This document shows, in pieces, positions 1 to 5,002 of a stretch of DNA of 6,661 bases. The stretch is taken from positions 1-6,661 of the forward strand of contig JAITAI010000292.1 of assembly GCA_031284195.1 (NCBI GenBank). Reading direction: 5' to 3'. The stretch's first letter is position 1, and each line of letters opens with the position of its first letter. The notes under the pieces were generated by a model that was not told where the DNA came from, made no database searches, and worked only from the letters and a program-made list of their open reading frames with translations. A program made the position numbers and the translations under genes. This DNA comes from Treponema sp. GTDB taxonomy: Bacteria; Spirochaetota; Spirochaetia; Treponematales; Breznakiellaceae.

Positions 1-333
1 TACGATCCCCGGCCTGCAGAGCAACGGAGTTCCAGGGAGATCTTTAGAGGAGAATGTGAACGCAAGAAACTCAAGATTTTAGAGATCACCCGTTTCTTTG
101 AGTATCTAGCCGATAATGAGTATGTCCAGATGGAGTATCGGGGTATCCAAGGACGGCCGCTGCGGCCTCTAGGGTATGATGGAGTATGGCGGAAGTACAG
201 CGATTTTTACAATGATATTATGACCGGCTTATCCTTTGTGTGTCTTTCGGACTTTACCCCCACCGAGAAGCTCTATGAACTGCAGCGCACCCACATACTC
301 GCACCGGTTCTATCCGAAAAATCCCTCACTTAA
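1..333 (+). CDS. C-terminal part of an unrecognised protein (5' end outside window)
   Basis: Frame 1 is open from the first base to the TAA at 331-333, giving 110 residues with no stop, so the true start is upstream of the window. An internal ATG at 130 would give only 67 residues and has no clear ribosome binding site, so I read the gene as truncated by the window edge. The fragment is hydrophilic, rich in Arg, Lys, Glu and Tyr, with aromatic-rich stretches such as ITRFFEYLADNEYVQMEY and GVWRKYSDFYNDI. It shows no membrane segment and no motif I recognise. It looks like the end of a soluble cytoplasmic protein. I cannot assign a function. The pyrimidine-rich, G-poor stretch that begins right after the stop may serve its transcription termination. 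Confidence 0.6.
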   Translation, partial: YDPRPAEQRSSREIFRGECERKKLKILEITRFFEYLADNEYVQMEYRGIQGRPLRPLGYDGVWRKYSDFYNDIMTGLSFVCLSDFTPTEKLYELQRTHILAPVLSEKSLT

Positions 334-334
334 A

Positions 335-660
335 TCTTTCTAATCCTTTTCTTTTCCTTTGTTTCTCTTCTTTATTTCCCACCTCTTTGTTCCTTCCTGT
401 CTTCCTTAACAGTCTAATCGTTGATGGATTCTTTACCCTTATTCCTGGTTTCCGGGAAAACTTCCTTTCTAATTAATCTGTCCGAATACCCTTTCTACCT
501 TTACCAACCGCCCCTTCCACTTCCTCAATATCCCTTTCACCGCCGCCTTTCTCTTCTTCGGTAACAGTTCCTTTCCCCTCCTACTGCTCTATGCTTTTCT
601 TCAATCAAAACGTGTATCCCTCCTCGACGCTGATTCTAACTCCCTCCCATCTATCCCATA
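335..660 (+). other. Pyrimidine-rich, C-rich/G-poor tract after the first gene (possible Rho-dependent termination region)
   Basis: By hand count about 75% of bases on the + strand between 335 and 660 are pyrimidines, with about 34% C and only about 9% G. The stretch 335-410 is nearly 90% pyrimidine. It begins at the stop codon of the upstream + gene. C-rich, G-poor transcripts are the classic property of Rho-utilisation regions, and no hairpin plus T-run terminator is visible for this gene. Alternatively the skew could be left over from a purine-rich coding sequence on the minus strand. The skew is seen directly; the function is inferred. Confidence 0.35.
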
Positions 661-835
661 GAGTTCTAGTTTGATATACCCTTCACAACCACCATAAATA
701 GTTTCTCCATAAGACTTCTTTCAATACTTCCCCCGGCACTACCCAAATTTCCAGGATAGCCCAGGGGAATTAGAGCCCAAGAGATTACTGGCCATATAAA
801 AATATCACTTCCTATTGATGGATGCTCGTATCAGC
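468..835 (-). pseudogene. Possible decayed coding remnant on the minus strand, unidentified
   Basis: Read on the minus strand, this stretch has several adjacent open pieces in different frames, each ended by stops. About 50 codons run from near 830 to near 670 and include WALIPLGYPGNLGSAGGS. A piece of about 40 codons from 720 to 601 includes KKSYGETIYGGCEGYIKLEL. A further 38 or so codons lie between about 588 and 471. The pieces overlap or abut, as expected after frameshifts. The motif IPLGYP loosely recalls the C-terminal 'alGYP' of nitroreductases, but that is too short to name a family. No start codon with a ribosome binding site is visible. The rest of the gap 334-923 shows nothing else I can support. 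Confidence 0.2.
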
Positions 836-923
836 AGCAGTCTCAAAATCTACTCTTTTAAAACAGCCTCAAGTATACACACCCCACCATGTCTCAGGGA
901 TTTTCTGTTTTAGAATAAAGGGG

Positions 924-1496
924 CTATATATTCCCGCCAAAACAGAAGGCATCCATTTTTTTATCCCACCTTTCCGTGGGAACCTCAGGAACAATCTGGG
1001 CTTCCATACATATACCCAAGGTGGAATATGATAAATGCTGTTTGTCCAAGGATTCTAAAAAACGGTCGTAATACCCTCTTCCATGCCCCATCCGGTCCCC
1101 TTCTTTGGTAAAGGCCACTCCCGGTACGATAATCAGGGCTGGAAAGTCCTGGGGTTTCAATAGATCCTCTGGTTTATCCGTTTGAGGCTCCCGAATGGCA
1201 AAGGCCCCGTAATGCCAAGGACCGGATAGGCCATAAATACGAAAGAAATGCAGATCCTCACCGGCAACCTTGGGGGCAAAAATCCTTTTTTTATCCAAGA
1301 ATGCGGTCTCCAAAAGAGGTTCTGTATCAATTTCAAGGTCCATCGAAAGGTAGAATAATATGGTTTCGTATTGTGACCAGAGGGGCAGGCTTCGTATACG
1401 AGAAGCAGCTTGTAGGCCTTCTTCATGAAACCTCTCCGAGGGAAAGGATGCAAGACGCTGTTTCATCTCTTTCCGTAAAGCGATTTTAGTAATCAT
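924..1496 (-). CDS. ygfA: 5-formyltetrahydrofolate cyclo-ligase (methenyltetrahydrofolate synthetase)
   Basis: This cytoplasmic enzyme uses ATP to convert 5-formyltetrahydrofolate to 5,10-methenyltetrahydrofolate, returning a storage or inhibitory folate to one-carbon metabolism. The protein has 190 residues, normal for the family. Visible hallmarks are the N-terminal basic helix starting ALRKEMKQRL (residues 6-15), the substrate-region REP (102-104), and the nucleotide-binding block IIVPGVAFTKEGDRMGHGRG with following YYDR (122-145). The frame extends upstream to an ATG at 1544, but the ATG at 1494-1496 has an AAGAGG at 1504-1509 with a 7-base spacer and places the family's usual N-terminus at the start. 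It is therefore the preferred start. It lies downstream of a strong promoter and a roughly 140-nt paired leader. The gene faces the first gene tail to tail, and no clear intrinsic terminator follows it. Confidence 0.95.
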   Translation of the reverse strand: MITKIALRKEMKQRLASFPSERFHEEGLQAASRIRSLPLWSQYETILFYLSMDLEIDTEPLLETAFLDKKRIFAPKVAGEDLHFFRIYGLSGPWHYGAFAIREPQTDKPEDLLKPQDFPALIIVPGVAFTKEGDRMGHGRGYYDRFLESLDKQHLSYSTLGICMEAQIVPEVPTERWDKKMDAFCFGGNI

Positions 1497-1503
1497 GGTA
1501 TAA

Positions 1504-1509
1504 CCTCTT
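1504..1509 (-). promoter_or_regulatory. Ribosome binding site deciding the cyclo-ligase start
   Basis: AAGAGG on the minus strand lies 7 bases before the ATG at 1496-1494. The upstream in-frame ATG at 1544 lacks a comparable site and would overlap the paired leader. Confidence 0.7.
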
Positions 1510-1520
1510 AATAAACAAAA

Positions 1521-1638
1521 CTTTAGCGAGTCCCGGCGCAGCACTTTTGAGATGCCGTGGAAGCCCTTTCTTCTATACTATTCCTCATATTCCTCCACAG
1601 TCCTCAAAACGCACTATAGGTAATGCAACCCACTAAGT
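1521..1638 (-). ncRNA. Candidate structured RNA / leader upstream of the cyclo-ligase gene (6S-like by position)
   Basis: The minus-strand transcript predicted from the promoter at 1645-1673 would start near 1638, at the base of a long-range pairing. CTTAGTGGGTT (1637-1627) pairs with GACTCGCTAAAG (1532-1521), with one bulged base and some G-U pairs. Inside it is a long hairpin. The 5' arm at 1614-1592 contains TTTTGAG then CTGTGGAGG. The 3' arm at 1563-1541 contains CTTCCACGG then CTCAAAA. This gives 9 + 7 + about 4 base pairs separated by small internal loops, around a 28-nt A/G-rich apical loop. Unpaired sides between the two stems form a central bubble. 6S RNA is known to sit beside ygfA in many bacteria and to have closing stem, bubble and long hairpin. 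At about 118 nt this is shorter than typical 6S, and I cannot match primary-sequence signatures, so it may instead be only a cis leader. Confidence 0.35.
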
Positions 1639-1644
1639 ATAAGG

Positions 1645-1673
1645 ACTATACCCTGACATCATTTTTATTTCAA
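1645..1673 (-). promoter_or_regulatory. Sigma-70-type promoter for the structured leader and cyclo-ligase gene
   Basis: On the minus strand TTGAAA (1673-1668) is followed by a 17-base spacer and TATAGT (1650-1645), five of six matches to each consensus hexamer. Transcription would begin near 1638, about 140 bases before the ATG at 1496. It gives the cyclo-ligase gene its own promoter, separate from the phosphatase gene upstream. Confidence 0.6.
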
Positions 1674-1719
1674 TAGACCAAGCAGAAGCCTGGCGTAAGT
1701 AGGATTACCAGCACAGGGT

Positions 1720-2598
1720 TTATCCAAACATCTGTTCTAGCAATTCCGCCAATCCCTCCTCGGTATTGGGACCGAATTGTATATCCGCAGCCTTCAGGAC
1801 CGATTCTTTGGCATTGGCCGGAGCCGCAGCATAGGTTGCAGCCTCAAACAGGGGAAGGTCGTTCTCCTCATCCCCAAAGGCGATAACCGGGGCGTCTTGA
1901 AGACCCTGGTATGCCAAGGCACAGCGGAGACCCATGCCTTTGGAAACCTCTGCATCCATAATCTCCAAAAAGGTTCGCGATGTTCGTGCTATATAGATAC
2001 CTTTACCAAAACGTTCCACTAATTGAGACCGGATATCCTCATGGAACAAAGGGTCTGCAATAAACATACCTTTAACGCAGCCTGTAAGACCGGGCCGGGT
2101 AAGGGCTTGTTTCAGGTCTCCAATCATCGCTTGTATACCCGTATGGATACGGTACATCTCGGTTTCTTGAGCTTGGTGTTCCGCCATGAGTATACCCCGC
2201 GGGTGTTCCGGGGTCCCGGGAAAATACACCTGATAATAAAGCCCCCTACTCCGGGATAGGTCCACGCAGTAATCAACCGCCTCAAGGTTCAGGAAGGTGG
2301 CCTTCACCATCGTTTCAGCGGGCATATCCACCACTTCGGCGCCATTGAAATACACCATGGGCCCCTCTGCGCCAATGGCCAGCCGGTACTGTTCCGCAGC
2401 GTCTATGGAACGGCCCGTACAAATGATCACCTGGATACCCCGGTGAAGACAGATTTTGAGGGCGCGAATCGTACGGTCGCTCAAAGAACCATTGAGTCCA
2501 AGACAGGTACCGTCTAAATCCAGGGCAAAGGCTTTGATTGTTGCCGGATCAATCCCCGGTGAGTTATGACTCTTTTGCATGAGACCAGTATAGCCCAT
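1720..2598 (-). CDS. Cof-type HAD-superfamily (class IIB) phosphatase
   Basis: This is a cytoplasmic Mg-dependent phosphohydrolase of the Cof/YcsE group, which removes phosphate from small metabolites such as sugar phosphates or cofactors. The exact substrate cannot be read from sequence. All four HAD motifs are present in the 292 residues: motif I DLDGT with nucleophile D27 and acid/base D29, motif II ICTGRS with T61, motif III K220 in VSKGMGL, and motif IV GDEENDLPLF with D243 and D247. The C2 cap domain lies between motifs II and III (about residues 85-205), as expected for class IIB, and FLEIMDAEVSKG is typical of the group. The ATG at 2598 has a weak AGGG five bases upstream. The ATG six codons later (2580) has no better site, so 2598 is kept. 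No convincing promoter was found upstream. The cyclo-ligase gene 223 bases downstream has its own promoter. Confidence 0.92.
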   Translation of the reverse strand: MGYTGLMQKSHNSPGIDPATIKAFALDLDGTCLGLNGSLSDRTIRALKICLHRGIQVIICTGRSIDAAEQYRLAIGAEGPMVYFNGAEVVDMPAETMVKATFLNLEAVDYCVDLSRSRGLYYQVYFPGTPEHPRGILMAEHQAQETEMYRIHTGIQAMIGDLKQALTRPGLTGCVKGMFIADPLFHEDIRSQLVERFGKGIYIARTSRTFLEIMDAEVSKGMGLRCALAYQGLQDAPVIAFGDEENDLPLFEAATYAAAPANAKESVLKAADIQFGPNTEEGLAELLEQMFG

Positions 2599-2835
2599 AC
2601 CGTCCCTGTTCCGATAGATCGGGAAGGGTATAAAGAAAAGACCAGTCCTTAAATAGGGGGAGTCGGTATCAGGTACCGCAAGGAGGTTATAGGTTCCCTC
2701 TCATGGGTTTTTCTAAAGATAGTTCGGAGCGAGGTCTTGGGGAGGCAGCGATCTGGATACATTCCTTCGATCCCTTACCTTTTCTGGTTCGACAGGGTCT
2801 GGGAGTTTCTCTCAGAGGCTCACCTGGGGCGCTGG
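2599..2835. other. Gene-free stretch upstream of the phosphatase
   Basis: No recognisable gene. A + frame is open from 2634 to the TAA at 2877-2879, with an ATG at 2703 giving 58 residues (starting MGFSKDSSERGLGE). Its only strong Shine-Dalgarno-like sequence, AGGAGG at 2681-2686, is far too distant. The frame also runs into the left repeat of the neighbouring inverted-repeat element. It may be a chance frame or a decayed fragment. Confidence 0.3.
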
Positions 2836-2974
2836 ATAAGACTTTTCGCAATTATCCCTTGACATATAACCGATCATAATCAGAGGTCAGACATAGCCTA
2901 TGTCAGAAACCTGTCTCGAACCGTCGAACCCTGTGAAGGGGTATACATCGGGGGATAATTGCGAAACTTTTTAT
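2836..2974. mobile_element. MITE-like element with long imperfect terminal inverted repeats
   Basis: The 15-base core TTTCGCAATTATCCC at 2844-2858 recurs perfectly as its reverse complement at 2952-2966. Counting outward and inward without gaps, 2836-2871 matches the reverse complement of 2939-2974 at about 28 of 36 positions. A TA dinucleotide sits at each outer edge (2837-2838 and 2972-2973), just where the strong match begins. This suits a TA target-site duplication of the IS630/mariner kind, with an element of 133 bp between them. The interior carries a second short palindrome, GACATAGCCTATGTC at 2890-2904, and no coding capacity. Family assignment is inference: a relic of a transposon end pair or a folded RNA are alternatives. 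Confidence 0.5.
2890..2904. repeat. Short perfect palindrome inside the inverted-repeat element
   Basis: GACATAG and CTATGTC are perfect reverse complements separated by one base. The site sits near the middle of the MITE-like element. It could be a hairpin tip or a leftover binding site; nothing shows which. Confidence 0.4.
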
Positions 2975-3021
2975 AACCCCTGGTATACTATCGGTTAGAG
3001 TAGTAGGACTTGAAGGGGTGA

Positions 3022-3346
3022 GACGCACCCTCGGCCAGGTGGGTTACTCACATCATTTTGAGTACCGGTGGTACCACCTCCGGTCACATTGTGTCCTCTT
3101 CCTACGGAGGAGTGTATGTCTCTAGCAGCGGGACTTTTATGAAAGCCCCAGAGACGAGGGCAGTACCAGCGACGTCATCTACGGTTCAGATCCCACAGGC
3201 GCGGATATAACGGGAAAGGAACTGAAGAATACCGCATTTTCCGGTAATGTGCAGTATATGCCGGTAGTTCTTCACGAAAGAGAAATACCACGGTGGGGGA
3301 AACTACCAGTTTATCTACCGGGAATAGGGCGAGCTGGACAGATTAA
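3022..3346 (+). pseudogene. Frameshifted C-terminal remnant of a Gly/Ser/Thr-rich repeat protein (surface-type)
   Basis: The + strand reads through three frames in turn as one recognisable repeat. Frame 1, about 3049-3153, gives STGGTTSGHIVSSSYGGVYV then SSSGTFMKAPE. Frame 3, about 3159-3255, gives GSTSDVIYGSDPTGADITGK then ELKNTAFSGN. Frame 2, about 3257-3346, gives YAGSSSRKRNTTVGETTSLS then TGNRASWTD and the stop TAA. Concatenated, this follows a pattern I recall from treponeme repeat proteins: 'GGTISGNT..GGGVYVSSSGTF', 'IYGSD', 'LKNTASSGNAVYV', 'KKRNTTVGE'. At least two frameshifts (near 3155 and 3255) and the missing N-terminus mean it cannot be translated. Such proteins are thought to be beta-helical surface or secreted proteins. 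The preserved C-terminal stop suggests this is the true end of the old gene. The frame 1 boundary at 3022 follows an in-frame TGA and is approximate. Confidence 0.6.
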
Positions 3347-3356
3347 GCGATAAGGG

Positions 3357-3395
3357 CCAAGCCGCAGACCCCTGAGTCTGCGGTTCTACCCTTGG
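3357..3395 (+). terminator. Hairpin after the repeat-protein remnant (possible old intrinsic terminator)
   Basis: CCGCAGAC (3362-3369) and GTCTGCGG (3376-3383) form a perfect 8-bp stem with a 6-base loop. CCAAG at 3357-3361 can pair with CTTGG at 3391-3395 as an outer stem. It lies 16 bases after the remnant's stop. The tail TTCT is a poor U-tract, so termination may be weak or lost. Confidence 0.4.
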
Positions 3396-3510
3396 TACTA
3401 GGCCGGCTGTTACGTCTCTTTGGGCATACCGCCAGAACCATAGTAGAATTGGCCTTGTAGTTCTAGAATTTATCCCTGAATCATTTATCTAAGATTGGAT
3501 ATCATCCTAA
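3396..3510. other. Intergenic stretch with nothing recognised
   Basis: No open frame, promoter of note or repeat could be supported here on either strand. It separates the remnant's hairpin from the paired region upstream of the transporter promoter. Confidence 0.3.
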
Positions 3511-3511
3511 C

Positions 3512-3586
3512 AAAACATCCCTCTGGGTATGAAAGCGCTCTAGGCTCGATGTTTCGGCAATACCGATATTCAAGAGGGTATTTTTT
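3512..3586 (+). terminator. Paired region ending in a T run, upstream of the transporter promoter
   Basis: CCCTCT (3519-3524) pairs with AGAGGG (3573-3578), and inside it GGTAT (3526-3530) pairs with ATACC (3560-3564). The outer AAAA (3512-3515) can pair with part of the six T residues at 3581-3586. A stem followed by a T run suits an intrinsic terminator insulating the transporter operon from upstream transcription. Because the best operon promoter lies downstream (3599), it is not in that operon's leader unless an unseen promoter lies further upstream. Confidence 0.35.
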
Positions 3587-3598
3587 GCGATAAAACTC

Positions 3599-3627
3599 TT
3601 GCATTTATTCTATAAAATCTATATTAT
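3599..3627 (+). promoter_or_regulatory. Sigma-70-type promoter for the amino-acid transporter operon
   Basis: TTGCAT (3599-3604) and TATTAT (3622-3627) are separated by 17 bases in an A/T-rich stretch. Transcription would start near 3634, leaving a leader of about 30-40 bases. That is too short for a riboswitch, so regulation, if any, would be by a protein acting at or near this site. Confidence 0.6.
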
Positions 3628-3662
3628 CTATATTTAATAATCTTATATGATTTATAGGATTT

Positions 3663-4334
3663 ATGCGGAGTTCAATGGATACGGCGTTTATAGCAAAATT
3701 TACTCCTCTATATATTGAGGCCATGGGCTTGGTCCTCAAGCTTTGTTTCTTTGGAGTGCTTTTCTCCCTGGTAATCGGCCTTTTCTGCGCCCTTGTCCGG
3801 TATTACGCTATTCCCTTGCTCAAGCAGATCGGGGCTGTGTATATAGAACTTTCCCGGAATACCCCCTTGGTGATCCAGCTTTTTTTCCTCTACTTTGGAC
3901 TGCCTCGGATGGGGCTTACCCTGGATTCCTTTACCTGCGCGGTAACTGGTCTTTCCTTCCTGGGAGGTAGTTATATGGCAGAGGCTTTCCGGGGAGGCTT
4001 GGAGGCGATTGGCCGGGGGCAGATTGAATCAGGCCTCTCTATCGGCCTTTCTCAGTCCCAGCTTGTCCGGTACGTGGTCCTGCCTCAGGCCCTGGCAGTG
4101 GCGGCCCCTGCCCTGGGGGCGAATGTGATTTTTCTGCTCAAAGAAACCAGCGTGGTTAGTATCGTTGCCTTGGCGGATTTGATGTCCCTAGCCAAAGACC
4201 TGATCGGCCTGTACTACAAAACCAATGAAGCCCTGCTGATGCTGGTGGTGGGGTATCTGGTTCTGCTCCTTCCCCTTTCAGGCTTATTCCGCTTCGTGGA
4301 AAAGAGGTTGCGCTATGCAGGATTTGGGAATTAG
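3663..4334 (+). CDS. Polar amino acid ABC transporter permease, HisM/GlnP family (first subunit)
   Basis: This is an inner-membrane subunit that, with the next gene product, forms the channel for a polar amino acid. Its 223 residues are normal for the family. An N-terminal hydrophobic helix covers about residues 21-46, followed by IELSRNTPLVIQLFF (61-75), the family's conserved segment near the second helix. The EAA cytoplasmic loop that docks on the ATPase runs from EAFRGGLEAI to RYVVLPQA (107-143). LLKETSVVS (158-166) is also typical. Two starts are possible: ATG 3663 (AGGA only three bases upstream) and ATG 3675 (GGAG four bases upstream). The second removes four residues and is about as likely. 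The 3' end overlaps the next gene by 20 bases, which suggests translational coupling. Substrate identity rests on the binding protein at the end of the operon. Confidence 0.93.
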   Translation: MRSSMDTAFIAKFTPLYIEAMGLVLKLCFFGVLFSLVIGLFCALVRYYAIPLLKQIGAVYIELSRNTPLVIQLFFLYFGLPRMGLTLDSFTCAVTGLSFLGGSYMAEAFRGGLEAIGRGQIESGLSIGLSQSQLVRYVVLPQALAVAAPALGANVIFLLKETSVVSIVALADLMSLAKDLIGLYYKTNEALLMLVVGYLVLLLPLSGLFRFVEKRLRYAGFGN

Positions 4335-4992
4335 GGTTTTAATCGAGGGAGTCAACCTCCAACGGCTCCTTCTGGGCCTGTGGGTTACTGCCCGGATCGC
4401 CTGTATCTCCGTGGTATTTTCCACGGTTTTGGGCGTTTTCTTTGGAATCCTTATGACCCGCCAAAATCCCATGTTGCGGTTTCTCTGCCGTTTCTACCTG
4501 GAGACTTGGCGGATCATTCCGGTTTTGGTGTGGCTCTTTATTTTTTACTTCGGCCTTGCCCGGAACTTCCATATCAATTTAAGCGGGGAAGCCGCGTCCA
4601 TCCTGGTATTTACCCTCTGGGGAACCGCAGAGATGGGAGACATAGTTCGCGGCGCGGTTACCAGCATCCACCGGCATCAGTACGAAAGCGGTCATGCCCT
4701 GGGACTTTCAGAATCCCAGGTGTACCGGTATATCATCATTCCCCAGGCAGTACGTCGTCTGGTGCCAGGGGCGATTAACCTCAGCACCAGGATGATAAAA
4801 ACCACCTCCCTGGTGGTCCTTATCGGTATTGTGGAGGTCCTCAAGGTGGGCCAGCAGATTATTGAATCCAATTTTTTGAAAAGCCCTACTGCGGCTTTCT
4901 GGGTCTACGGCCTGATATTTTTTCTTTACTTCATGCTCTGTATGCCCGTGTCCCGTTTATCAAAACGTTTGGAACGGCAGTGGCAAAGTTGA
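4315..4992 (+). CDS. Polar amino acid ABC transporter permease, HisM/GlnP family (second subunit)
   Basis: Second inner-membrane subunit, expected to pair with the preceding permease as a heterodimer, since the two are clearly different in sequence. Its 225 residues include a first membrane helix at about 19-47, the conserved segment ETWRIIPVLVWLFIFYFGLA (63-82), the EAA loop from EMGDIVRGAV to RYIIIPQAVRR (106-148) with the ALGLS core, and MIKTTSLVVLIG (160-171). The start ATG lies inside the end of the first permease gene and has AGAGG at 4303-4307 with a 7-base spacer. The stop TGA (4990-4992) overlaps the ribosome binding site of the ATPase gene. Hydrophobic C-terminal helices (about 195-213) end in a basic tail (SRLSKRLERQW), as usual for a cytoplasmic end. 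Confidence 0.93.
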   Translation: MQDLGIRVLIEGVNLQRLLLGLWVTARIACISVVFSTVLGVFFGILMTRQNPMLRFLCRFYLETWRIIPVLVWLFIFYFGLARNFHINLSGEAASILVFTLWGTAEMGDIVRGAVTSIHRHQYESGHALGLSESQVYRYIIIPQAVRRLVPGAINLSTRMIKTTSLVVLIGIVEVLKVGQQIIESNFLKSPTAAFWVYGLIFFLYFMLCMPVSRLSKRLERQWQS

Positions 4993-4997
4993 GGTGG
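4991..4997 (+). promoter_or_regulatory. Ribosome binding site deciding the ATPase start
   Basis: GAGGTGG lies five bases before ATG 5003 and overlaps both the permease stop codon and the alternative GTG 4994. It favours ATG 5003 (or the next codon, ATG 5006) over the GTG. Confidence 0.6.
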
Positions 4998-5002
4998 CAA
5001 AT

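Noticed and set aside
859..912. Inverted repeat TAAAACAG / CTGTTTTA downstream of the cyclo-ligase gene
   Set aside because: The 8-bp A/T-rich arms are 38 bases apart with no T run on the minus strand, so it is not a credible terminator.
822..1031. 69-codon + strand open frame
   Set aside because: It runs antisense into the 3' end of the well-supported cyclo-ligase gene, has no ribosome binding site and shows no recognisable motif.
1497..1544. 16-residue upstream extension of the cyclo-ligase
   Set aside because: It lacks a ribosome binding site, overlaps the paired leader, and the family N-terminus fits the ATG at 1496.
2703..2879. 58-codon + frame starting MGFSKDSSERGLGE
   Set aside because: The nearest strong Shine-Dalgarno-like site is 16 bases from the ATG, and the frame ends inside the inverted-repeat element. 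No family is recognised, so it is described only as part of the gene-free stretch.
2859..2880. Perfect -35 hexamer TTGACA at 2859-2864
   Set aside because: No acceptable -10 lies 16-18 bases downstream (AGAGGT at 17), and TAAT-like sequences are too close. It falls within the inverted-repeat element and is probably chance.
3065..3078. GGTGGTACCACC palindrome resembling the T-box antiterminator sequence
   Set aside because: It lies inside the readable repeat-protein remnant (encoding TGGTTSG), lacks the rest of the T-box consensus, and has no leader context.
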